Shown here: in pieces, positions 55,738 to 64,000 of the stretch
Layout of the letters: each line of letters begins with the position of its first letter
How positions within the stretch are numbered: position 1 is the first letter of the stretch
Assembly (NCBI RefSeq): GCF_024807615.1
Contig: NZ_JANUCJ010000005.1
Span: 124,001-188,000, forward strand
Reading direction: 5' to 3'
Length of the DNA: 64,000 nucleotides
From: Tsukamurella ocularis
GTDB taxonomy: Bacteria > Actinomycetota > Actinomycetes > Mycobacteriales > Mycobacteriaceae
Program-made: the position numbers and the translations under genes
The notes under the pieces: generated by a model
The model's input: the letters and a program-made list of their open reading frames with translations, nothing else
What the model was told of the DNA's origin: nothing
Database searches by the model: none

Positions 55738-57612
55738 CTAGCCGCGGAGCACGCCCCGCAGGTCGTCGAGGACGGCCGGGTTCTCGATGGTCGACGGGAC
55801 GGCCTCGTCGCGCCCCTCGGCGATGGCGCGCATGCTGCGCCGAAGGATCTTGCCGGAGCGCGTCTTCGGCAGCGCCGCGACGATCGCGACCTCCTTGAGC
55901 GCGGCGACGGCGCCGATGGTCTCCCGCACCCGCTGAACGATCTCGGCGCGTACCGCGTCGTGGTGCCAGTCGCCGCCGGCCTTGAGCGCCACCAGCGCCC
56001 GCGGCACCTGGCCCTTGAGCTGGTCCGCCACGCCGATCACCGCGCACTCCGCGACCGCCGGGTGCCCGGCGATCGCCGCCTCCAGCGCGCCGGTCGAGAG
56101 CCGGTGTCCCGCCACGTTGATCACGTCGTCCGTGCGGCCCATGACGAAGAGGTAGCCGTCCTCGTCGAAGTAGCCACCGTCACCGGTGAGGTAGTTGCCG
56201 GGAAAGGTGCTCAGGTAGGAGTCGATGTAGCGCTCGTCGGCGCCCCACAGCGTCGGCAGTGTGCCGGGCGGCAGCGGCAGCGAGATCACCACAGCGCCTT
56301 CGCCTCCTGCCGGAACGTCTTGCCCGGCGTCGTCGACGATCCGCACCCCGAACCCGGGCACCGGGACGGTGGCGCTGCCCGGCTTGACCGGCATCGGCTC
56401 CACGCCGCGCAGGTTCGCCGCGATCGGCCATCCGGTCTCGGTCTGCCACCAGTGGTCGATCACCGGCACCCCGAGCTTCTCCGCCGCCCATTCGTACGTG
56501 TCCGGATCCAGCCGCTCCCCCGCCATGAACAGGGTGCGCAGGCTGGAGACGTCGGAGCGCGTGAGGAACTCGGCGTCCGGATCCTCCTTGCGGATGGCGC
56601 GGAGCGCGGTCGGGGCGGTGAACAGGTTGCTCACGCCGTGCCGCTCGATCACGCGCCAGAAGGCGCCCGCGTCGGGGGTGCCGACGGGCTTGCCCTCGTA
56701 CACGACCGTCGTGGCGCCGATCAGCAGCGGCGCGTAGACGATGTAGCTGTGGCCGACGACCCAGCCCACGTCGGACGCCGTCCACCACACCTCCCCCGGG
56801 TGCGCGTCGTAGATCGCCCGCATCGAGTACGCCAGCGCCACCGCGTGGCCGCCGTTGTCGCGCACCACGCCCTTCGGCTTCCCCGTGGTGCCGGACGTGT
56901 AGAGGATGTACAGCGGGTCCGTCGCCCGCACCGCGACCGGTTCGGCGGGCTGCGCCGCCGACTCCGCCGCGGCCCAATCATGATCGCGCGGGCCCAGTTC
57001 CGCCGTCAGTTGCGGGCGCTGCCACACCACGACCGTGTCGGGCTTCGCCGTCGCCGCGTCGATGGCCGCGTGCACGATCGGCAGGTACGGCAGCACCTTG
57101 GAGCCCTCGAGTCCGCACGACGCGGTGACGATGGCCTTCGGCTGCGCGTCGTCGAGCCGTGCAGCCAGCTCCGGCGCCGCGAAGCCGCCGAAGACCACCG
57201 AGTGCACCGCCCCGATCCGCGCGCACGCCAGCATCGCGACCACGGCCTCGGTGATCATCGGCAGGTAGACCACGACGCGGTCGCCCTTGCGCACGCCGAG
57301 GCCGGTCAGCACGCCCGCGAACCTCGCGACCCGCTCCAGCAGCTGCGCGTAGGTGAGCGTCTGCACCTCGCCCGTGATCGCGGAGTCGTGGATCACCGCG
57401 GGCTGATCGCCGCGCCCGGCGGCGACGTGCCGGTCCACCGCGTTCACGCAGGTGTTCAGCTCCGCGTCCGGGAACCACCGGTACAGCGGCGCGTCCGCGT
57501 CGTCGAGGACCCGCGACGGTGGGACGATCCAGTCGATCGCGGCGGCCTGCTCGGCCCAGAACCCCTCGGGATCGGACATGCTGCGGCGGTACTCGTCGGC
57601 GTAGGCACCCAT
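55738..57612 (-). CDS. prpE: Propionyl-CoA synthetase (acetyl-CoA synthetase family)
   Basis: A 624-residue adenylate-forming enzyme. The AMP-binding P-loop is YILYTSGTTGKPKGVVRDN near residue 237. The PrpE-like stretch SDVGWVVGHSYIVYAPLL and GKPVGTPDAGAFWRV near residue 290 is followed by VIDHWWQTETGWPIAAN near residue 385, and the C-terminal catalytic Lys is in LPKTRSGKILRR near residue 585. These match propionate-CoA ligase better than acetate-CoA ligase, but the substrate is inferred. The ATG at 57612 fits the family N-terminus; longer starts up to 57849 would run into the divergent gene's promoter. Confidence 0.88.
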   Translation of the reverse strand: MGAYADEYRRSMSDPEGFWAEQAAAIDWIVPPSRVLDDADAPLYRWFPDAELNTCVNAVDRHVAAGRGDQPAVIHDSAITGEVQTLTYAQLLERVARFAGVLTGLGVRKGDRVVVYLPMITEAVVAMLACARIGAVHSVVFGGFAAPELAARLDDAQPKAIVTASCGLEGSKVLPYLPIVHAAIDAATAKPDTVVVWQRPQLTAELGPRDHDWAAAESAAQPAEPVAVRATDPLYILYTSGTTGKPKGVVRDNGGHAVALAYSMRAIYDAHPGEVWWTASDVGWVVGHSYIVYAPLLIGATTVVYEGKPVGTPDAGAFWRVIERHGVSNLFTAPTALRAIRKEDPDAEFLTRSDVSSLRTLFMAGERLDPDTYEWAAEKLGVPVIDHWWQTETGWPIAANLRGVEPMPVKPGSATVPVPGFGVRIVDDAGQDVPAGGEGAVVISLPLPPGTLPTLWGADERYIDSYLSTFPGNYLTGDGGYFDEDGYLFVMGRTDDVINVAGHRLSTGALEAAIAGHPAVAECAVIGVADQLKGQVPRALVALKAGGDWHHDAVRAEIVQRVRETIGAVAALKEVAIVAALPKTRSGKILRRSMRAIAEGRDEAVPSTIENPAVLDDLRGVLRG

Positions 57613-57775
57613 ACCCGCATGGTCCCAGGACTCTGGCGGCACGGTCAGGAGATTCCCCCGATTGTGGCCCGCGTCCTCCCGGTTCCGCGTCGCCGGAACG
57701 GCAAGCGCCGGCACGCCGCCCTTGCTAGCCTCGACCCAGCAGTGGTTCCGGGTGCACCTGGGAATGGATGATGCT

Positions 57776-58732
57776 ATGACACACACTGATTCCCCTTCGT
57801 CCCGGAGGTGCGCGGCGGACGTCATGCCCGCCGAGGACCTCCGCGCCATCGAGCGGTCCGACTCAGTCCGGTCGCTCCTGACGATCCGGTTCCACGGCGG
57901 CCTGGTGGGCGTCCTCCTGCCGGTGGCGCTGATCGCAGTCGACTTCCTCGCCCTCGGTGAGGGCTGCCTCCGCGTGCGCGACTCGCTGAGCGCGTACTAC
58001 CACTCCGGCGCGCGTGACGTCTTCGTCATCGGGCTCGGCATCGTCGGCTTCCTGCTGTTCTCGTACAAGCTCAACCGGCGATCGGTGGCGAACGCGGCGA
58101 GCACTGTGGCTGGCGCCTCCGCCGTGCTCGTAGCGGTCTTCCCTACGAAACTGCCCGACCCGATCCCCACCGGTGAATGCGGCGCGGGATCGGCGCTCCC
58201 CCTGCCCACTCCCCTCCAGCAGCGGCTGCCCTTCGACACCTCGGTCGTGCACCTGAGCGCCGCGGCCGTCGTGTTCGGCATGTTCGTCCTCATGTGCGTG
58301 CTGACGGCGGTGCACGACCGCCGCAACCCATTCCTGCGGCCGGCGGTCGCCCCGGCCGGGAGCGGGCGGCTCACGCGCTTCCTCGCGCAGGTGTCGAACT
58401 GCCTCGGTTGGCGGTTCCACCTCGGGTGCGCGCTGACCATCGTCGTGATCGGCGGCCTGTGCCTGCTCGCGTCGAGGACGCACACGACGCTGCCCCTGCA
58501 CTTCGGTCCGCTGTGGGTGGCCGAGGTCGTCGGCATCTTCGCGTTCTCGGCGTCGTGGTTCGTCAAGGGCCTCGACGACATGTTCTTCCGCCGCGAGCCG
58601 TGGTCGCGGCGGGAGATGTCCGACATCCGGATAGCCGTCGCGCGCGGCGAGTCCCTCACCGTGACGCCCGGCGTCGGCGACGGGCTCCCGGCGGGCGAAT
58701 CCGCCGTCCGGGAGCTCCGCTACACCGTGTGA
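57776..58732 (+). CDS. Multi-pass membrane protein, unknown function
   Basis: A 318-residue protein with about six membrane helices, starting after a 45-residue hydrophilic segment. A conserved-looking motif LRDSLSAYYHSGARDVFVIGLGIVGFLLF is split here as RDSLSAYYHSGARDVFV near residue 80, then FSYKLNRRS; relatives with SxSAYYH-ARD motifs are found in many bacteria with no known role. The frame opens at 57662; I prefer the ATG at 57776 (or 57764), just before the hydrophilic start and preceded by GGATGATG. It converges with aroG with no gap between stops. Confidence 0.65.
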   Translation: MTHTDSPSSRRCAADVMPAEDLRAIERSDSVRSLLTIRFHGGLVGVLLPVALIAVDFLALGEGCLRVRDSLSAYYHSGARDVFVIGLGIVGFLLFSYKLNRRSVANAASTVAGASAVLVAVFPTKLPDPIPTGECGAGSALPLPTPLQQRLPFDTSVVHLSAAAVVFGMFVLMCVLTAVHDRRNPFLRPAVAPAGSGRLTRFLAQVSNCLGWRFHLGCALTIVVIGGLCLLASRTHTTLPLHFGPLWVAEVVGIFAFSASWFVKGLDDMFFRREPWSRREMSDIRIAVARGESLTVTPGVGDGLPAGESAVRELRYTV

Positions 58733-60633
<1,901 letters not shown>

Positions 60634-60644
60634 GGGCAGTCAGG

Positions 60645-61355
60645 CTACGCGGCGCCGGCCTCGCGCTCCTCGCCCGGGACGACGACGCCGTCCTTCACGT
60701 CCTGCGCGTAGACGTCGACGTAGGCCTGGCCGGAGAGCTTCATCAGCTCGTACATGACCTCGTCGGTGATGGCCCGCTCGATGAACCGGTTGCCGGACAT
60801 GCCCTCGAACCGGGAGAAGTCCAGCGGCTTCCCGATGCGGATCTGCACTTTCGTCGGGTGCGGCAACGTGGAGCCGGGCGGGTTGAACTTCTCGGTGTCG
60901 ACCATCGCGACGGGGATGATCGGGGCGCCGGTGTCCAGCGCCATGCGGGCCATGCCCGTCTTGCCCTTGTACAGCCGGCCGTCGGGGCTGCGCGTTCCCT
61001 CCGGGTACAGGCCGAGGAGCTGGCCGTCCTGGAGCGCGCCGACGCCGGCGTTGAGCGCGTCCTGCGCCGCGCTCGCGCTGCCGCGCTTGATCGGGATGCA
61101 ACCGACGGAGGAGAAGAACCACCTCTTGAAGACGCCTTTGAGTCCCTTACCGGTGAAGTACTCGCTCTTCGCGAGGAACTTGATGGGCCGGGGCACCATG
61201 AGCGGCAGGAAGAACGAGTCCATCACCGCGAGGTGATTGCTCGCAAGGATCGCGGCTCCGTCCTTGGGCAGGTTCTCGACGCCGACCACGCGCGGGCGCC
61301 CCAGCAGGCGCAGTACCGGTCCGATAAGGACCCATTTGAAGACAATCCACCACAT
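60645..61355 (-). CDS. plsC: 1-acyl-sn-glycerol-3-phosphate acyltransferase (PlsC family)
   Basis: A 236-residue membrane-associated acyltransferase converting lysophosphatidate to phosphatidate. Block I is ILASNHLAVMDSFFLP near residue 36 (HX4D), block II is FFSSVGCIPIKRGS near residue 80, block III is LYPEGTRSPDGRLYKGKTG near residue 114 and block IV is APIIPVAMV near residue 143. The N-terminus has a short hydrophobic helix. Corresponds to Rv2182c. The ATG at 61355 lacks a clear ribosome site; the gap upstream has a small hairpin (61373-61393). Confidence 0.92.
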   Translation of the reverse strand: MWWIVFKWVLIGPVLRLLGRPRVVGVENLPKDGAAILASNHLAVMDSFFLPLMVPRPIKFLAKSEYFTGKGLKGVFKRWFFSSVGCIPIKRGSASAAQDALNAGVGALQDGQLLGLYPEGTRSPDGRLYKGKTGMARMALDTGAPIIPVAMVDTEKFNPPGSTLPHPTKVQIRIGKPLDFSRFEGMSGNRFIERAITDEVMYELMKLSGQAYVDVYAQDVKDGVVVPGEEREAGAA

Positions 61356-61426
61356 GTCGCCCAGCTCTCACTCCGCAGCCCGTCGTGCTGCGGCTCACTC
61401 TACCGACGATGCCCACCGGCTGCGGG

Positions 61427-62233
61427 TCAGAGCACCTGCGAAAGGAAGGCACGCAGCCGCTCGCTCTCGGCGTCCTCGAACAGCTTCTCAGGCGTGCCGG
61501 CCTCTACGACCCTGCCGGCGTCCATGAAAACGACGTTATCGGAGACGGTGCGGGCGTAGCCCATCTCGTGGGTCACGACCACCATCGTCATCCCCTCGGC
61601 CGAGCACTCAGTCATGAGGGCGAGGATGCCCTTGACCAGCTCGGGGTCCAGGGCCGAGGTGGCCTCGTCGAAGAACATCACCTGCGGGCGCATGGCCAAG
61701 GCCCGGGCGATGGCGACGCGCTGCTGCTGGCCGCCCGAGAGGCTCGACGGCCGCGCGTCCGCCTTCGCCCGCAGCCCCACGACCTCGAGCTCGGCGAGCG
61801 CGAGGTCACGCGCCTCGTCGGCGCTCAGGCCCCGGAGCTTGCGCGGGCCGAGCGCGACGTTGTCCACCACCGACTTGTGCGGGAACAGGTTGAACTGCTG
61901 GAAGACCATACCGATGCGGCGGCGCAATTCGTCCGGGTCGTCCTTGAGCACCGAGCGCCCGTCGAGCAGGATGTCGCCCGACTGCGGCTCGTGCAGCCGG
62001 TTCAGGACTCGCAGAAGGGTGGACTTGCCGGAACCCGACGGCCCGATCACCGTCGTCGTGGTTCCGGCGGGCACGTCGATGTCCACGCCCCGGAGCACGT
62101 GGTTGGCACCGAATGCGAGGTGCAGGTCCTTGCCTGCGAGGGAGACGGGGACGATCGGCGTCTTGCCCGGCACGGCGGGCGCGGTGGCCGTCGTGGAGGG
62201 CTCGGCAGCGGAGGGAGTCGGATTCTCGGTCAC
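61427..62233 (-). CDS. glnQ: Polar amino acid ABC transporter, ATP-binding protein (GlnQ type)
   Basis: A 268-residue ATPase of the polar amino-acid uptake family. After a 30-residue Pro/Ala-rich lead comes Walker A GPSGSGKST near residue 65, Q-loop MVFQQFNLFPHK near residue 110, signature SSLSGGQQQRVAIARAL near residue 163 and Walker B VMFFDEATSALDPELV near residue 187, with VTHEMGYAR. The GTG at 62233 lies five bases after the fused transporter gene, so they form an operon. Glutamine or glutamate is the likely substrate class; not proven. Confidence 0.9.
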   Translation of the reverse strand: MTENPTPSAAEPSTTATAPAVPGKTPIVPVSLAGKDLHLAFGANHVLRGVDIDVPAGTTTTVIGPSGSGKSTLLRVLNRLHEPQSGDILLDGRSVLKDDPDELRRRIGMVFQQFNLFPHKSVVDNVALGPRKLRGLSADEARDLALAELEVVGLRAKADARPSSLSGGQQQRVAIARALAMRPQVMFFDEATSALDPELVKGILALMTECSAEGMTMVVVTHEMGYARTVSDNVVFMDAGRVVEAGTPEKLFEDAESERLRAFLSQVL

Positions 62234-62238
62234 GGCGG

Positions 62239-64000
62239 TCAGCCCTTCTCGGCGGCGAGGTCGAGTTCGGCGGGAGCCTGTTCCCGCTTGCCCGATCGGA
62301 GCCGCGTGTCGATGTAGTTCACCAGGTGCGTCAGCGGCACCGTCAGGACGAGGTAGAACAGGCCCGCGGCAACCAGCGGCGACAGGTTGCCGGTGTTGGC
62401 GTTGAGGTCACGGCCGACGGCGAACAGCTCGCGCTGCGAGGCCAGCAAGCCGAGGAAGTAGATCAGCGAGCTGTCCTTGATCAGCGAGATGAACTGGTTC
62501 ATCAGCGCCGGGAGCACCCGTCGGACGCCCTGGGGGATGATCACGAGCGACATCGACTGCCGGTAGCTGAAGCCGATGGCTCGCGAAGCCTCCATCTGGC
62601 CCGCCTCGACCGACTGGATGCCGGAGCGGAAGATCTCGCCGATGTACGCCGCGGCCAGGAGACCAAGGGCGATCGCGCCGAGCCAGTACGGGTTGTTGCC
62701 CGTCACGTCTTTGACGATCGGCCCGATGCCGAGACCGAAGAGCAGGATCACGACCACGGCGGGGAGGCCGCGGAAGACGTCGGTGTACACCCGGGCGGGC
62801 CACCGCAGCCAGCGCGTGCGGGAGATGCCGGCCACTGCCAGGAGCAGGCCGATCACGGTGCCGATCAGGCCGGAAACGATCGCCAGGATCAGTGTGTTCG
62901 GCAGGCCCGTCTTGAGCAGGTACGGGAAGGCCTCGCGGTAGAGGCTCCAGTTGAAGAAGGTCTCGCCCAGCTGCGCGAAGGTCCCCTTCTGCTCGACCGA
63001 GGACGCCGCGGGCTTGTCCTTGGCGTTCGCCGCGGCGATCGCCGCGAAATCGGGCAGCTGCGGCGCGGGCGCCGCCTTCGAACCGGGCTTCCACCCCTTC
63101 GGCATCTCCCGCGGCGCCCAATCCGTGTACAGCGTGGCGTAGGTGCCGTCGGCGATGATCGCGTCCAGCCCCGAGTTCAGGGCGTCGAGCAGCGGCTGGT
63201 TGCCCTTCGCCACGGCCCAGCCCACGAAGTTGTTCACCGAGAAGGTGTTCTCCACGATGGCCGTGCCGTCGCTCGGCTTGACCTGGCCGTCTGCCTGCGC
63301 CGACGGTGCGATCCACGCGTCGATCTGTCCTGATCGCAGGTTCGCGTAGGCGGTCGCGTAATCGGGATACTTCACCGGCTCGAGCTTCAGGACGTTCGTG
63401 ACGTACTCGTCCTGCACCGTTCCCTGCACGACGCCGATGCGGTTCCCGGCCGCGAGGTCGCTGAAGCTCGTGATCGGCGAGCCCGTCTTGACCACCAGAG
63501 AGAAGTAGCCGAAGTCGTAGCCGTTGGTGAACGCGACCGTCTGCCGGCGGGCGTCGGTGGTCGTGATCGACGAGGAGCCCACGTCGTAGCGCTTGGTGGC
63601 GACGGCCGAGAGCAGGCCGGAGAACTCCGTGCCCGAGAACTCGATCTTCAGGCCGAGCTTCTGCGCGATGGCCTTGAGGAGCTCATTGTCGAAGCCCGTG
63701 TACTGGCCCGTGGCCTGATTCAGGCAGATACTCGGCGGCGCGTCGCCCAGCGTCCCGACGGTGATCGTGTCGGGCTTGATCAGCCCCAGCGCGTTCCGGT
63801 CGATCGACTCCAGCGGCACGACACCCGGCGTGGTGTACCGGTCGACGTCCTGCGTTCCCGCTGCCGCGAGGTTGAGCGGCGCCGCCGATGCGGACGCCTC
63901 ACCCGGCGGAGCACACTTCCCGGGGTCGGGCGCGGCGGAGGCGACACCCGCCGGGGAGACCAACGCGAGGAGCAGTCCGAGCAGCGGAATCACCGCGAGC
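62239..64000 (-). CDS. Fused amino acid-binding protein and ABC permease (5' end beyond window)
   Basis: At least 587 codons, open to the window edge. After the end of a signal peptide (LLALVSPAGVASAA) and a linker comes a SBP_bac_3 domain (about 75-290 counted from the GTG at 63993: ITVGTLGDAPPSICLNQATG, then GFDNELLKAIAQKLGLK). A short linker leads to a HisM/GlnP-type permease (about 345-560) with the ATPase-contact loop EASRAIGFSYRQSMSLVIIPQGVRR. The fusion is like GlnP of Gram-positive bacteria. The signal peptide lacks its basic start inside the window, so the true start is upstream of 63993. Confidence 0.87.
   Translation of the reverse strand, partial: LAVIPLLGLLLALVSPAGVASAAPDPGKCAPPGEASASAAPLNLAAAGTQDVDRYTTPGVVPLESIDRNALGLIKPDTITVGTLGDAPPSICLNQATGQYTGFDNELLKAIAQKLGLKIEFSGTEFSGLLSAVATKRYDVGSSSITTTDARRQTVAFTNGYDFGYFSLVVKTGSPITSFSDLAAGNRIGVVQGTVQDEYVTNVLKLEPVKYPDYATAYANLRSGQIDAWIAPSAQADGQVKPSDGTAIVENTFSVNNFVGWAVAKGNQPLLDALNSGLDAIIADGTYATLYTDWAPREMPKGWKPGSKAAPAPQLPDFAAIAAANAKDKPAASSVEQKGTFAQLGETFFNWSLYREAFPYLLKTGLPNTLILAIVSGLIGTVIGLLLAVAGISRTRWLRWPARVYTDVFRGLPAVVVILLFGLGIGPIVKDVTGNNPYWLGAIALGLLAAAYIGEIFRSGIQSVEAGQMEASRAIGFSYRQSMSLVIIPQGVRRVLPALMNQFISLIKDSSLIYFLGLLASQRELFAVGRDLNANTGNLSPLVAAGLFYLVLTVPLTHLVNYIDTRLRSGKREQAPAELDLAAEKG

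Noticed and set aside
61373-61393. Hairpin CCGCAG-N9-CTGCGG flanked by GAGTGAG copies between glnQ and plsC
   Set aside because: Short stem, no T tract, and position upstream of plsC rather than after a gene end; not enough for a terminator or regulator call.

Overview
The window is a gene-dense chromosomal segment of a high-GC actinobacterium in the order Mycobacteriales. The evidence is gene content and order: an mptA-type mannosyltransferase, a class II DAHP synthase, an Rv2175c/PknL pair, an LppM lipoprotein, an MTB12-like lipoprotein, and a division (dcw) cluster in mycobacterial order with wag31 and sepF. Genus is a guess; a Tsukamurella- or Gordonia-like organism would fit. No phage, CRISPR array, insertion sequence, tRNA or rRNA was seen.

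Layout. (1) 1-3000: two ABC exporter half-transporters and a TetR regulator in one overlapping operon. (2) 3.1-13.3 kb: small lipoproteins, rluD, lspA, an asparaginase, a class III CoA-transferase, an SRPBCC protein, a DUF222/HNH (13E12-type) nuclease gene and DNA polymerase IV (DinB1/DinX). (3) 13.3-21.4 kb: ileS behind an isoleucine T-box, then a membrane protein, wag31, yggT, sepF, pgeF and ftsZ. (4) 21.5-36.7 kb: the rest of dcw, all on the minus strand (ftsQ, murC, murG, ftsW, murD, mraY, murF, murE, pbpB, ftsL, rsmH, mraZ), mostly joined by 4-bp ATGA/GTGA overlaps. It is headed by a 690-bp intergenic region with MraZ-type 10-bp-spaced repeats and a terminator from the gene upstream. (5) 37.2-45 kb: DUF3040, SAV_6107-type HEPN, GNAT, FAD oxidoreductase, LppM, a TetR/hydrolase pair, an MTHFR-like gene and a polyprenyl diphosphate synthase. 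(6) 45-49 kb: an iron-regulated siderophore ABC importer (binding lipoprotein, two permeases, ATPase) behind two DtxR/IdeR-type boxes. (7) 48.9-61.4 kb: mptA, an orphan LysR-like fragment, the Rv2175c homologue, PknL with five PASTA domains, a small alarmone synthetase, a YdcF-type lipoprotein, prpE, a membrane protein, aroG, an exoribonuclease and plsC. (8) 61.4-64 kb: an amino-acid ABC importer whose binding protein and permease are fused; it runs off the window.

How it fits together. Most of the window serves the cell envelope: peptidoglycan precursors (mur genes, mraY), the divisome (ftsZ, ftsQ, ftsW, ftsL, pbpB, sepF), polar growth (wag31), lipoglycan synthesis (mptA), prenyl carriers (idsA) and lipoprotein processing (lspA). 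Ser/Thr-kinase signalling (pknL with its likely substrate) and ppGpp signalling (SAS) sit next to each other.

A recurrent sequence feature is a TAnnnT -10 hexamer ending six or seven bases before an ATG or GTG, which points to many leaderless transcripts and was used to choose several starts. I found no clearly new multi-gene system. The best leads are the two opposed MraZ-like arrays, the pknL-SAS arrangement, the back-to-back leaderless promoters of metF and idsA, the orphan LysR-like gene with its palindrome-rich flank, and a candidate SOS box before the 13E12-type gene.
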